DNA of 22,215 nucleotides. It comes from a virus. The stretch spans positions 1-22,215 of IMG/VR virus record IMGVR_UViG_3300022927_000138; one strand, 5' to 3'. Positions 5,643 through 12,375 of the stretch are shown here, one piece after another (the stretch's first letter is position 1; the number at the start of each line of letters is the position of its first letter). The notes beneath the pieces are model-generated. The model saw nothing but the letters and a program-made list of their open reading frames with translations. It did not search any database and had not been told where the DNA came from. The position numbers and the translations under genes are program-made.

Positions 5643-6700
5643 TATGCAGCTCCAAGCATTTGTTTTATATTCTGAGGAACAAATTGATTTGCATCAATAA
5701 ACCCACGTTCACCTGTTTTGTTATCTTGTGCAACAAAGCTTTCTACACTCCAAGGAAAACGTCCATTTTCTTCATGGAATTTTGCAGCTGACAAAATCAT
5801 GTCTCCGATTTTGTCAAACTCAGTCATCATACTTGTACGTCTTTCATTTATGGAAGAATCCTCTTTCGGTGTTCTTACATGACAGACAAAGTATGATTCA
5901 CGAGCCTCTTTGGCCCATTTCTGCATTGCAGAGTATATAAATTCGTATTCATAACCCTCTAATACAGACGCACCACATTTGTCACGCTCGATATCATACT
6001 CAAATTTTACTTGATATAGTGGTTCGTTGTTTGCATAGTTTGCTGGGTTTTGGATATATTTTACCAACTGCTCAAAGATGAATGTTGTTACATCTTGAGC
6101 AGCACCAGTTGCTTCTACCACTTTGCGAATGATTTTGCGTTTTGTGTTGCCATGAATATGACTACAATGTTCTTCCACATATGCAGTAATGGCTTCCTCT
6201 GTACGAAGAACTTCTGGTTCAGAACCATGTGTCAAGGCAAGAAGAACCTCAATAATATCTTCTGCTTTTGATGGCAATGAAGGTAGTTTGTTGTTCTCTT
6301 CTAATTGAAATGTTCTGATAGCAAAGTTCTCTGTAATACCATTCACACCAAATTCATAAACATCAAAGATCCAATCTTCAATGCCTGCACGTTGCATTGC
6401 AGCCAAACGGTGAAATCCTGCTACCAATTCATAATGGTATACACGGCCGTTGATTACTTTGGGGTGAGAAAGTTTGCGTACTACAGGTGGACATTGACTG
6501 TAATCAATACCACCAGCAAGAGATGTGGATAGTCTATTGACATGATCTGAACTCAAGCCTCGTTTTCGTGCTTGATTTCGTACCACATCACCAGTAGATG
6601 GGATATATATTTCATCTACTTTTAAGACTTTCGATTCTATGAATTTTGTGCCTTTCGATAAGACCAAGACACGGGTCAACATTTCGGTATTCAATACCAT
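5642..6700 (-). CDS. ParB-like (ParB/Srx-fold) protein
   Basis: A 352-aa protein. Residues about 25-110 form a ParB/Srx-type domain: a VDEIYIP strand, the SQCPPVV region, and YELVAGFHRLAAMQRAGI at about 90-107, whose G-F-H-R matches the GxxRxxA motif of ParB nuclease/CTPase domains. The remaining 240 residues (helical, then FIFEQLVKYIQ and later FPWSVESF) are not recognised. Phage ParB-like proteins act as DNA-binding regulators or nucleases. The start has GGAG seven bases upstream. A very strong promoter with two palindromes lies 75-130 bases upstream, suggesting tight, perhaps self, regulation (inference). Confidence 0.75.
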   Translation of the reverse strand: MVLNTEMLTRVLVLSKGTKFIESKVLKVDEIYIPSTGDVVRNQARKRGLSSDHVNRLSTSLAGGIDYSQCPPVVRKLSHPKVINGRVYHYELVAGFHRLAAMQRAGIEDWIFDVYEFGVNGITENFAIRTFQLEENNKLPSLPSKAEDIIEVLLALTHGSEPEVLRTEEAITAYVEEHCSHIHGNTKRKIIRKVVEATGAAQDVTTFIFEQLVKYIQNPANYANNEPLYQVKFEYDIERDKCGASVLEGYEYEFIYSAMQKWAKEARESYFVCHVRTPKEDSSINERRTSMMTEFDKIGDMILSAAKFHEENGRFPWSVESFVAQDNKTGERGFIDANQFVPQNIKQMLGAA

Positions 6701-6773
6701 TTTCAGTCTCCATTAATAATGATAGTTTTCGCCCACACTGAAGGGGAACTCATTGAAATACTATCCGTTTAAA

Positions 6774-6795
6774 AACGATACGTTACTGTATCGTT
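6774..6795 (-). promoter_or_regulatory. Operator-like palindrome at the start site of P5
   Basis: AACGATAC (6774-6781) and GTATCGTT (6788-6795) are perfect inverted arms around six bases. The palindrome begins where P5 transcription should start (about 6795), a usual place for a repressor site. The ParB-like product is one candidate binder. Confidence 0.5.
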
Positions 6796-6801
6796 ATTAT
6801 T

Positions 6802-6830
6802 ATTATATAGTACGATTTACTATATGTCAA
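6802..6830 (-). promoter_or_regulatory. Full-consensus sigma70 promoter P5 with palindromic spacer
   Basis: Minus strand: perfect TTGACA (6825-6830), exactly 17 bases, perfect TATAAT (6802-6807). The spacer itself is an inverted repeat: ATATAGTA (6805-6812) and TACTATAT (6818-6825) around five bases, overlapping both elements. The promoter serves the ParB-like gene, with a leader of about 95 bases. Confidence 0.85.
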
Positions 6831-6856
6831 TATGTTTTAACTAAAAAATATTAATA

Positions 6857-7666
6857 TTATGTAAAAAAACTGTCTAATGTTGATACACCATACTTGTCTG
6901 CTACTTTATTCACATTACTTGAATTGTGATTCACACTATCACCCCTATGTACATATGGCATAGTGTCCGTAACTGTATAAGATGTTTCGCCTGGACGTTT
7001 AATCTTCCACTGCAAATCTTTGTCTTTTGGATACTCTCTTGTCCACTCCATTGTGGATTGTTTTAATAACTTCTTAGCCGGTTTATTCAGTGGATAGATG
7101 TACCTAAATTGTTTACCCCATACACGAGAGAACCCCAACTCACCCATATGACTGTCACTAGGTCGTGGGCCATACTTGGTGTCCATACGGTTCATCACCT
7201 TTTTCATTTTGCGTTGTATAGTCCGAAAGTGTACCTTCTCACCCTCATCAGTTACATATACATCACTCCATATAAAACCGCCATACAAAAAGTTTGCTGC
7301 TTGATACACATACCCTGGCTTACCAACAATACCATCTGCCCATGTGTACAGATATTTGACGTTTGGGGTATGTCTTTTCATCCACTGTGTCACAAGACTT
7401 TGCATCTGTGACTCAGAGTTGCGAGGCATCGACTCATCCATGCACATTTTACCTATTTCAAAATAGTCTTGCGTGGTAAGATTTGGAAACATCTTTTTGA
7501 TAGTTCCCATAGGATTAGTTCCCCAACCCAACGTAAGAATTCCAACAAGTTCTTCATCTTGATAGGCGCCTAGATAGTGTTTGGTTAGTTTAGGCATCAC
7601 TGGACTATAGTGCCGCTCCTGTACAAACAGTGTTGCTACTCTATAGTCCACTGGTTTTATAATCAT
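6857..7666 (-). CDS. Mom-like GNAT-fold DNA modification protein
   Basis: A 269-aa protein starting MIIKPVDYRVATLF; the ATG overlaps the preceding stop (ATGA), which is why I prefer it to the upstream GTG. Visible blocks are HYLGAYQDEELVGILTLGWG (about 30-49), FEIGKMCMDESMPRNSES (about 69-86) and YLYTWADGIVGKPGYVYQAA (about 105-124). Their order and the D-E-x-x-P-R-N-S/T-E-S and A-D-x-x-x-G-x-x-G-x-x-Y-Q-A signatures match the phage Mu Mom family, GNAT-fold proteins that modify adenine in DNA and protect it from restriction. It is last in the run behind P6. The exact modification made here is not known. Confidence 0.75.
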   Translation of the reverse strand: MIIKPVDYRVATLFVQERHYSPVMPKLTKHYLGAYQDEELVGILTLGWGTNPMGTIKKMFPNLTTQDYFEIGKMCMDESMPRNSESQMQSLVTQWMKRHTPNVKYLYTWADGIVGKPGYVYQAANFLYGGFIWSDVYVTDEGEKVHFRTIQRKMKKVMNRMDTKYGPRPSDSHMGELGFSRVWGKQFRYIYPLNKPAKKLLKQSTMEWTREYPKDKDLQWKIKRPGETSYTVTDTMPYVHRGDSVNHNSSNVNKVADKYGVSTLDSFFT

Positions 7667-8268
7667 GCATCTTGTTCTTTCTGCAAACACATCTCAGCGT
7701 CTGAAATAATTCTGCTTTGTTCATCATGCACAGTTTCCCACATCACCTCATAGAACAAGTCTTGTGATTCATCATCAATAAACTCTTGATCCTCTTCATT
7801 ATATTTACCCTCAAGTTCTGAGTTGTCCTTAATGACAAGAGTAATCAGTTCATCCCAATCCCACTCTGCACCATCAACCATCTCTTCACCCTCATATACA
7901 TATGCACCAAAGAAGTTAGGGCCTTCATCCTCATATGTAAACTCAGTAATCATTTTTGGGTCAACCTTGGCCATCTGTGCAAGAATCCAATTCAATCCTT
8001 GTTCTGGAGGGCTCCATGCAGAATATCCTTGACACCCATCTTCATCAAAGTCTGTGATATAACACCATTTCGGGCCAAGGTTTTCGATTGTCCACGAATA
8101 CTGTCTAACGTCATCCTTGGAAACACCAGCATCTTCATATACCCACATATCACCCATCCAGTATTCATAGTTCTCTTTGACTAGACGGCCTGTTAGTTTT
8201 TTCCAAACTTCTTTTGCTTCATCATTGACTTCTGCAAAACGAATATTAAAATTTACATGATTAGCCAT
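7663..8268 (-). CDS. Api92-like (DUF1281-type) protein
   Basis: A 201-aa acidic protein. The start at 8268 (MANHVNFNIRF) has GGAG seven bases upstream, so the 20 extra residues of the longer frame are rejected. YSWTIENLGPKW, followed by GYSAWSPPEQGLNWILAQMA and then TYEDEGPNFFGAYVY, matches the ferredoxin-like domain of Api92/DUF1281-type proteins found on phages and plasmids, with their W-x-x-x-N-x-G-x-K-W and A-W-S-P-P motifs. Function of that family is unknown. The C-terminus is very Asp/Glu-rich. Coupled to the Mom-like gene by an ATGA overlap. Confidence 0.68.
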   Translation of the reverse strand: MANHVNFNIRFAEVNDEAKEVWKKLTGRLVKENYEYWMGDMWVYEDAGVSKDDVRQYSWTIENLGPKWCYITDFDEDGCQGYSAWSPPEQGLNWILAQMAKVDPKMITEFTYEDEGPNFFGAYVYEGEEMVDGAEWDWDELITLVIKDNSELEGKYNEEDQEFIDDESQDLFYEVMWETVHDEQSRIISDAEMCLQKEQDA

Positions 8269-8494
8269 TTTCTGACTCCCACTGATTAACAAGATTAGAG
8301 AACCCCCATTGCATAGGGGAATATTCATTCAGTTGTTCATGTCGAAAATGTTCGACTTCTGCAACCTGTTCTTCAGTCAACTCAGTGACTTCATCTACAC
8401 CATAGAACTCACATACGAATTCAAACACCGAATCTGTTACTTGAGATTCAATATTATCTTCCCACTTGTGAATTCGATTCCATTCAAACGCCAT
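8261..8494 (-). CDS. Hypothetical acidic protein (77 aa)
   Basis: The protein starts MAFEWNRIHKWEDNIES. The ATG at 8494 has AGGAA about six bases upstream, so I use it instead of the upstream in-frame ATG at 8515. It is acidic, helical and rich in Glu and aromatic residues, without a recognised domain. It overlaps the hydroxylase gene by 11 bases and the Api92-like gene by 8, so it is part of the tightly packed P6 run. Function unknown. Confidence 0.62.
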   Translation of the reverse strand: MAFEWNRIHKWEDNIESQVTDSVFEFVCEFYGVDEVTELTEEQVAEVEHFRHEQLNEYSPMQWGFSNLVNQWESENG

Positions 8495-9023
8495 TATCAT
8501 TTCCTTTCGCATCAAATATCATACAAATCCTTGGAATAGGAGTTGCATTCTTAACGTGGTGCATCGCTTTATTATCGAACCACCATAACTCACCAGCATT
8601 AAATCTCTGTGTCTCTTCATTTACTGTGAAGTCATAATATCCACTTAATACCATGTGATACCGATTTTTATCCTCATAGTACTTACCACCGTCTATGTGA
8701 GGATAAACTTGTTTGTCTGAGCCAAGATGCACAATTGCAACCCTGTAAATCTGTTCATTATATGTTTTTTCAAACCAGTTCAAAAATGCTCTGCAACTAT
8801 CATAATTGTGATATTGGTCAGTTTTTTTTATTGTATTAGAATCGTCAAAATGTGTATGTTCATCATCAACAACACCTTTAATAAGGTTGATAGACATTGT
8901 TTCAGATTGACAGTAAATTTGATCCTGTCTATATGTGTCTAGATAGAAATCATTGAAATTGTCTGCGATTTCTTTCATCATCGGCAGAACATTCATTTCT
9001 GACTGTAACTTTTTAAAATTCAT
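8484..9023 (-). CDS. Aspartyl/asparaginyl hydroxylase-like 2OG-Fe(II) oxygenase
   Basis: A 179-aa protein with a cupin-type iron site. VYPHIDGGKYY puts the His-x-Asp pair at H109 and D111; a distal HHVKN gives H155 or H156; and the Arg at about 165 (in PRICMIFDAKG) would hold 2-oxoglutarate. RYHMVLSG and FNAGELWWFDN match the core strands of the aspartyl/asparaginyl beta-hydroxylase family. Such enzymes hydroxylate side chains using 2-oxoglutarate and oxygen. The substrate is unknown; phage members are common in marine T4-like genomes. Confidence 0.75.
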   Translation of the reverse strand: MNFKKLQSEMNVLPMMKEIADNFNDFYLDTYRQDQIYCQSETMSINLIKGVVDDEHTHFDDSNTIKKTDQYHNYDSCRAFLNWFEKTYNEQIYRVAIVHLGSDKQVYPHIDGGKYYEDKNRYHMVLSGYYDFTVNEETQRFNAGELWWFDNKAMHHVKNATPIPRICMIFDAKGNDNGV

Positions 9024-9389
9024 TTACCTTCGTTTCCCTGTCATTGGATCCTTTACTTCTTGAGTAGATAGGACTTGTAATCCACCCTTGTTGTAGGCCT
9101 GTCCAATAACAGCATTACCAGTATAGGTTGGAACTTTCTTTGTGCTGCAAACACCATCAATAACGTCACTAGTAGGAATACTAGGACGGGCGCTAGAATA
9201 GTCTGGGAATTCATATATTGGAGAGGTCAATTCTTTTCGTTCTTCCTTTGGAACATAACCCATTCTCTTCAGAAACTTTTCGTGTTCTGCTTGGGCAGCC
9301 TGCATCTTTGCAGATACCTTACGTTTCTTTTTGCGAGTCCTCAGATTCGTGTTTGTGTAATACACGGGCAGTAAATGCATTCCGCTCAT
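9024..9389 (-). CDS. Conserved-looking hypothetical protein (121 aa)
   Basis: It begins MSGMHLLPVYYTNTNL, continues with a very basic segment (RTRKKKRKVSAKMQ) and a short helix, then a loop-rich region with YTGNAVIGQAYNKGG and a basic C-terminus DPMTGKRR. I recall similar proteins in marine T4-like phages without a function. The basic and extended character would suit a nucleic-acid or structural contact (inference). GGAGG lies about nine bases before the ATG, inside the upstream 60-aa gene, which it overlaps by 71 bases. An ATG nine bases further in is also possible. Confidence 0.65.
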   Translation of the reverse strand: MSGMHLLPVYYTNTNLRTRKKKRKVSAKMQAAQAEHEKFLKRMGYVPKEERKELTSPIYEFPDYSSARPSIPTSDVIDGVCSTKKVPTYTGNAVIGQAYNKGGLQVLSTQEVKDPMTGKRR

Positions 9390-9501
9390 TATATATAGCC
9401 TCCATCAAAACGTCCATCGACAGATTGTCGATAGACTCACCGTACTGTTCTGCAAGGTCAGTTAAGTTGCTTGTTCGCCTTTGCTTCTCTAAGTAATGCA
9501 T
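9319..9501 (-). CDS. Hypothetical protein (60 aa)
   Basis: The protein starts MHYLEKQRRTSNLTDLAEQY. I place the start at 9501 because AGGAG is exactly six bases upstream; the longer frame to 9576 lacks any such site and its extra part overlaps a better-looking 48-aa frame. Helical, with ESIDNLSMDVLMEAIYNERN in the middle. No domain is recognised. It overlaps both neighbours in different frames, which is unusually dense even for this run. Confidence 0.58.
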   Translation of the reverse strand: MHYLEKQRRTSNLTDLAEQYGESIDNLSMDVLMEAIYNERNAFTARVLHKHESEDSQKET

Positions 9502-9604
9502 TGACAACTCCTGTCCAATAATTGATGCCCCACTCAGAACCAGACTCCTTGCATCGTTCCAGTGCAAGTAGGGCATTGTTTATAAGTCGATTATAATTAA
9601 CCAT
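9458..9604 (-). CDS. Small hypothetical protein (48 aa)
   Basis: The frame starts MVNYNRLINNALLALERC, continues with WGINYWTGVVNALL and ends NKQLN. It begins within the stop region of the 101-aa gene and ends inside the 60-aa gene, filling the space between them. The amphipathic helices and Trp/Tyr content look like a real phage miniprotein rather than a chance frame. The ribosome-binding site is poor, so translation would depend on coupling to the 101-aa gene. No family is recognised. Confidence 0.5.
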   Translation of the reverse strand: MVNYNRLINNALLALERCKESGSEWGINYWTGVVNALLREAKANKQLN

Positions 9605-9902
9605 TAATCAACCCATACGCAGCTTCAACCGCATCATAATCAAAACCACCGATATGCCATTCATACTCTTCAGTAGGAACAGAACCAGTTTTCCAGTTGT
9701 AGATTGAGAACTTTACAAAGTCATCACCAGTGTCAGCGATAACCTTCCACTCTGCATTCACCTTTTCATTAGGGTCTGCATCAGTATAGGTAGGTTTACC
9801 AAGCACCTCAACCAACTTATCGTAGGTTGTAGTGATAGTTCCCTTCAAAGAACTCATGTTCAAATCAACATATTCATTCACATCAAAATCTACTACAGTC
9901 AT
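9597..9902 (-). CDS. Hypothetical protein (101 aa)
   Basis: The protein starts MTVVDFDVNEYVDLNMSSLK; the ATG at 9902 has AAGGAGAG seven bases upstream, so the 15-residue longer frame is rejected. The sequence reads like a compact alpha+beta domain: KGTITTTYDKLVEVLGKPT, then VNAEWKVIADTGDDFVKFSI and WHIGGFDYDAVEAAYGLI. Similar small proteins with a G-K-P and an E-W-H-x-G-G-x-D motif occur in T4-like marine phages. Function is unknown to me. Acidic and probably soluble. Confidence 0.65.
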   Translation of the reverse strand: MTVVDFDVNEYVDLNMSSLKGTITTTYDKLVEVLGKPTYTDADPNEKVNAEWKVIADTGDDFVKFSIYNWKTGSVPTEEYEWHIGGFDYDAVEAAYGLING

Positions 9903-9912
9903 AAGTCTCTCC

Positions 9913-10098
9913 TTATTTACTCTCACCATACAATATAATACCACCAAGTAGACACATTGTCAACCCAATTCCTACAGTTTTTAACATATCACCTAAAGAA
10001 TTTGCGTACTCCATGCACTTGCCGTCACAGTCACCAGCAGAACCAGCAACCATCATTATACCAGTTAGAACCAACAATCCACCAATAATACTTTTCAT
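9913..10098 (-). CDS. Small membrane protein (61 aa)
   Basis: The protein starts MKSIIGGLLVLTGIMMVAGS; the ATG at 10098 is preceded by AAGGAG at a seven-base distance, which decides against the start at 10122. Two hydrophobic helices (about 3-20 and 40-55) flank a polar loop with two cysteines (GDCDGKCMEY). The first helix could also act as a signal sequence, leaving a short tethered protein. The loop cysteines could form a disulfide in the periplasm. No family is recognised. Confidence 0.65.
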   Translation of the reverse strand: MKSIIGGLLVLTGIMMVAGSAGDCDGKCMEYANSLGDMLKTVGIGLTMCLLGGIILYGESK

Positions 10099-10108
10099 AT
10101 CAAGCTCC

Positions 10109-10309
10109 TTACACAGTCTCAATCATACAACCAAATGTCTCTTTAATGACAAAGGTAAAGTCAGTACCTTCTGCCATCTCATTCAGAACCATTTTCTCTT
10201 CCTCTGCATTACCCAAACATTGATGGGTAGCAACGATAATGGGTTCTTGGTCTGGATGACATTCCAGAATTGCAAACCCTTCAATTGGATGTCCAACATT
10301 ATTAAACAT
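10109..10309 (-). CDS. Hypothetical protein (66 aa), first gene of the P6 run
   Basis: The protein starts MFNNVGHPIEGFAILECHPD and has a regular alternation of strand and helix (PIIVATHQCLGNAEEEKMVL, then FTFVIKETFG), suggesting a small folded domain. GAGGAG lies upstream at a suitable distance, within the leader that follows promoter P6. It heads a ten-gene leftward run ending with the Mom-like gene. Function unknown. Confidence 0.65.
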   Translation of the reverse strand: MFNNVGHPIEGFAILECHPDQEPIIVATHQCLGNAEEEKMVLNEMAEGTDFTFVIKETFGCMIETV

Positions 10310-10338
10310 AGCGAATCACTCCTCTCACTTACCCTTAT

Positions 10339-10367
10339 AATATACCATTGTTTCGACAACAAGTCAA
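10339..10367 (-). promoter_or_regulatory. Sigma70-type early promoter P6
   Basis: Minus strand: TTGACT (10362-10367) in the context CGCTTGACT, 17 bases, then TATATT (10339-10344). The leader holds AGTGAGAG at 10322-10329. It should supply the ten genes from 10309 to 6857, between which no other promoter or terminator is seen. Confidence 0.78.
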
Positions 10368-10374
10368 GCGTTTT

Positions 10375-10680
10375 TTATGAAAAAAGTGGGCCTTCATGCC
10401 AATAATATTCTGCATTATTCATGTCAACAAACTGCATAAACTTATCTCTAATGGTAGACATATCACGTTCATATGGCGATATGTCTAAAGTAGTAATCTG
10501 TTCATACATTTCGTTTGTATATCGTTTGTCATCTGAAGTATTGAACTGTTCAACTCCAAAGAATTTGTAAACAGTCCAATCCCACTTTATTACATCACCA
10601 TCGTCATGTATCATAAGTCCTAGTGTGTGGCCACGATACTCTTCCTTTGGTTCAAAGTCTCTATATTTTGCGTAGAGCAT
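10375..10680 (-). CDS. Hypothetical protein (101 aa)
   Basis: The protein starts MLYAKYRDFEPKEEYRGHTL; the ATG at 10680 has AGGAG upstream inside the nucleotidase gene, whereas the longer frame to 10746 has no site. Blocks include GLMIHDDGDVIKWDWTVYKF and a C-terminal WHEGPLFS. It is rich in Asp, Tyr and Trp and unrecognised. It overlaps the nucleotidase gene by 20 bases and is the last gene of the P7 unit; promoter P6 begins right after its stop. Confidence 0.62.
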   Translation of the reverse strand: MLYAKYRDFEPKEEYRGHTLGLMIHDDGDVIKWDWTVYKFFGVEQFNTSDDKRYTNEMYEQITTLDISPYERDMSTIRDKFMQFVDMNNAEYYWHEGPLFS

Positions 10681-11158
10681 TCTGGATTTCTCCTGTAACG
10701 TAGTCAAAACTACATTCGTTAGCTTGGTACAGAATACCAATTCCACCTTTACTTATCCATCTGTCGATGTTTGATGGTTTGTCATCCACCAGAATATTAG
10801 GTGTTCCATCCAACTTGTCAGTTGCATACTTCTCTTTCATACCAGTGAAAATTAGTTTGTCGATAGAGGGCAACCAACCCTTATCAGTCAACCATACTCG
10901 TTTCCAGTAGGCAGAGTTATCTCGATCACCAGTTAGTGGTGAAGAGCAGATTCCCCAATCACCTGTAGAACGAGCAAAGTCTATCAGTTTTTGTGATGTA
11001 GGGAATACATCTAGGGTATTGAAGAAGTCAGTTCCACGCAACTTTGCGATTGCCTTCTCTTTATCCTGTATCATCTTCCAATGATCTTTACCGAACTTTC
11101 GGGCGAACCCATTAAAGAAGTCAGCAATCACTCCATCCATATCCAAATATAATGTCAT
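10661..11158 (-). CDS. HAD-family 5'(3')-deoxyribonucleotidase
   Basis: A 165-aa HAD phosphatase. Motif I is YLDMDGVIADFF with the nucleophile D6 and acid/base D8, motif II is CSSP with S72-S73, Lys at about 110-115 supplies motif III, and motif IV is NILVDDKPSNID with D125-D126. The D-M-D-G-V-x-A-D pattern and size match the NT5C-type deoxyribonucleotidases, which remove phosphate from dNMPs or dUMP and are common in T4-like phages. Its likely role is control of the nucleotide pool during replication. The start is two bases from the end of the metallopeptidase gene. Confidence 0.8.
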   Translation of the reverse strand: MTLYLDMDGVIADFFNGFARKFGKDHWKMIQDKEKAIAKLRGTDFFNTLDVFPTSQKLIDFARSTGDWGICSSPLTGDRDNSAYWKRVWLTDKGWLPSIDKLIFTGMKEKYATDKLDGTPNILVDDKPSNIDRWISKGGIGILYQANECSFDYVTGEIQNALRKI

Positions 11159-11159
11159 A

Positions 11160-11825
11160 TTATTTACCTTTCACTTTCTGCCGCATGGCGGCCATCTTAT
11201 TATAATCTTCTAACCACTTTAGTGGCGACTTAATTGTTTGCGAAACACTCATCTTTACTTTGTGTTCCCGAAACTGCCGTTTCAGTTCCTTTGCAACCTC
11301 AGTTCCTAAGAACCGTGAAATCAGCTTTACCAGTGTCTTACGAAATGGTAAATCGTGGTGCATATGTCCAGCAGTGTGTGCAAGTTCATGTAACACAACC
11401 CACTTGTTCATTCCACATGAAGGTTGTAGTGCAACCCCACGATATGATGCCTGTCCAGCGATACGAGCATTGTAGTTTACCGTTTTCATAATACGCAGAG
11501 CAGGGCTAGATTGTCCTTTCCCTTCTGCAGCAAGTGTTTGGTATGTCTTAGACTTGACTACACGATTGTAGAACTTGGTAATCTCTTTTTCAGTCATAGA
11601 CTGTTTGCATTCTGGAAACTTGCGTTCTGTCGCCCACTCAGACTTGTAGACTTTGTTGCGTCCACTATCTACATAAGAGTTCTGAAGGCGTCCAGTTTTC
11701 TGTTGTTTCAATTTCTTTGCAACATAGTTTGCATACTTGTTTGCAAGGTCGTTACCCATCTTGTTAGTAGCAAGGGCAGCCTTGTAAGCATCATATGCGT
11801 CTTGAGTTCCTACAAAATTAATCAT
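11160..11825 (-). CDS. SprT-like zinc metallopeptidase
   Basis: A 221-aa protein whose centre reads VVLHELAHTAGHMHHDLPFR at about 143-162. H146, E147 and H150 form the HExxH zinc site, with H154 or one of H156/H157 as a likely third ligand. The following helix LVKLISRFLG is as in SprT-like/TIGR04338-type proteins of actinobacteria and phages. The first 100 residues are basic and Lys/Gln-rich, and the C-terminus is also basic, so DNA binding before cleavage of a protein target would fit the SprT theme (inference). No zinc-ribbon tail is visible. Overlaps the 61-aa gene by eight bases. Confidence 0.75.
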   Translation of the reverse strand: MINFVGTQDAYDAYKAALATNKMGNDLANKYANYVAKKLKQQKTGRLQNSYVDSGRNKVYKSEWATERKFPECKQSMTEKEITKFYNRVVKSKTYQTLAAEGKGQSSPALRIMKTVNYNARIAGQASYRGVALQPSCGMNKWVVLHELAHTAGHMHHDLPFRKTLVKLISRFLGTEVAKELKRQFREHKVKMSVSQTIKSPLKWLEDYNKMAAMRQKVKGK

Positions 11826-12003
11826 ATGTCACCTGTACTGCGTAGTCAATCTCATCGAAAATCTTTTCCAAATCTGCAATACGTTCTTTGCATTTCATTT
11901 TTGCAAAACCATTGCCTGGGGTTTTCTTTTTCTTGCGTTCTAAAGACTTCAACATATCAGTGAAGAACACATACTCTTTTTGCAATTGTGTAATGTAATC
12001 CAT
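11818..12003 (-). CDS. Hypothetical coiled-coil protein (61 aa)
   Basis: The protein starts MDYITQLQKEYVFFTDMLKS. The ATG at 12003 is preceded by AAGGAG at six bases; the longer frame to 12090 has no such site. Long charged helices (SLERKKKKTPGNGFAKMK, then CKERIADLEKIFDEIDYA) suggest a helical hairpin. No family is recognised. It lies between the 94-aa gene and the metallopeptidase gene in the P7 unit. Confidence 0.62.
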   Translation of the reverse strand: MDYITQLQKEYVFFTDMLKSLERKKKKTPGNGFAKMKCKERIADLEKIFDEIDYAVQVTYD

Positions 12004-12004
12004 A

Positions 12005-12289
12005 TTAAGCTCCTTCATAACCAAGTGTTCGCATTGCGTCCAGTGGACTAGTCTTTTCTGCAAGGGCAACATATTCCTCAACAGTCGCATTCTTTACTAG
12101 GAAGTTAATCCAAGTCTTGTAGGGTTTACGATACTTAAACCGAGCAATGAATTGTGGGCGGAGTTTGCCTTCCCAACTAGGATGGGCATCTGGATATACA
12201 TCCATCATCATTTTCGCACCCTCAAAGGCGCCTTTATACATGAGATACATACCATCCCAAGTGAATTCTTCTTTAACGAACTGTGTCAT
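12005..12289 (-). CDS. Hypothetical protein (94 aa), first gene of the P7 unit
   Basis: The protein starts MTQFVKEEFTWDGMYLMYKG and contains FIARFKYRKPYKTWINFLVK and a helical C-terminus TVEEYVALAEKTSPLDAMRT. Similar short proteins occur in marine T4-like phages, to my recollection without a known role. GAGG is placed seven bases before the ATG. It opens the unit of five genes (94-aa, 61-aa, metallopeptidase, nucleotidase, 101-aa) driven by P7. Confidence 0.68.
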   Translation of the reverse strand: MTQFVKEEFTWDGMYLMYKGAFEGAKMMMDVYPDAHPSWEGKLRPQFIARFKYRKPYKTWINFLVKNATVEEYVALAEKTSPLDAMRTLGYEGA

Positions 12290-12320
12290 AACAAACCTCT
12301 TTCTCTCAACTTACATATTG

Positions 12321-12349
12321 ATCTTACTTGTTTTTACAACATAAGTCAA
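12321..12349 (-). promoter_or_regulatory. Sigma70-type early promoter P7
   Basis: Minus strand: TTGACT (12344-12349) in the context CGCTTGACT, 17 bases, then TAAGAT (12321-12326). The leader carries AGTTGAGAG (12303-12311), close to the AGTGAGAG box of P1, P2 and P6. It begins shortly after the T-tract of terminator T2. Confidence 0.72.
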
Positions 12350-12375
12350 GCGATTTTCAGAAAAAAAGACAAAAA

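Noticed and set aside
6841-6860. AATATTAATATT palindrome with T-run after the Mom-like gene as a terminator
   Set aside because: The stem would be only A-T pairs and short; it overlaps the promoter region of the ParB-like gene, so it is not convincing.
9502-9576. N-terminal extension of the 60-aa gene
   Set aside because: AGGAG at six bases marks the start at 9501, and the extension overlaps a better-looking frame (9458-9604).
10371-10386. TTTTTT-ATG-AAAAAA hairpin after the 101-aa gene as a terminator
   Set aside because: A-T only stem of six pairs with a three-base loop; too weak to claim.
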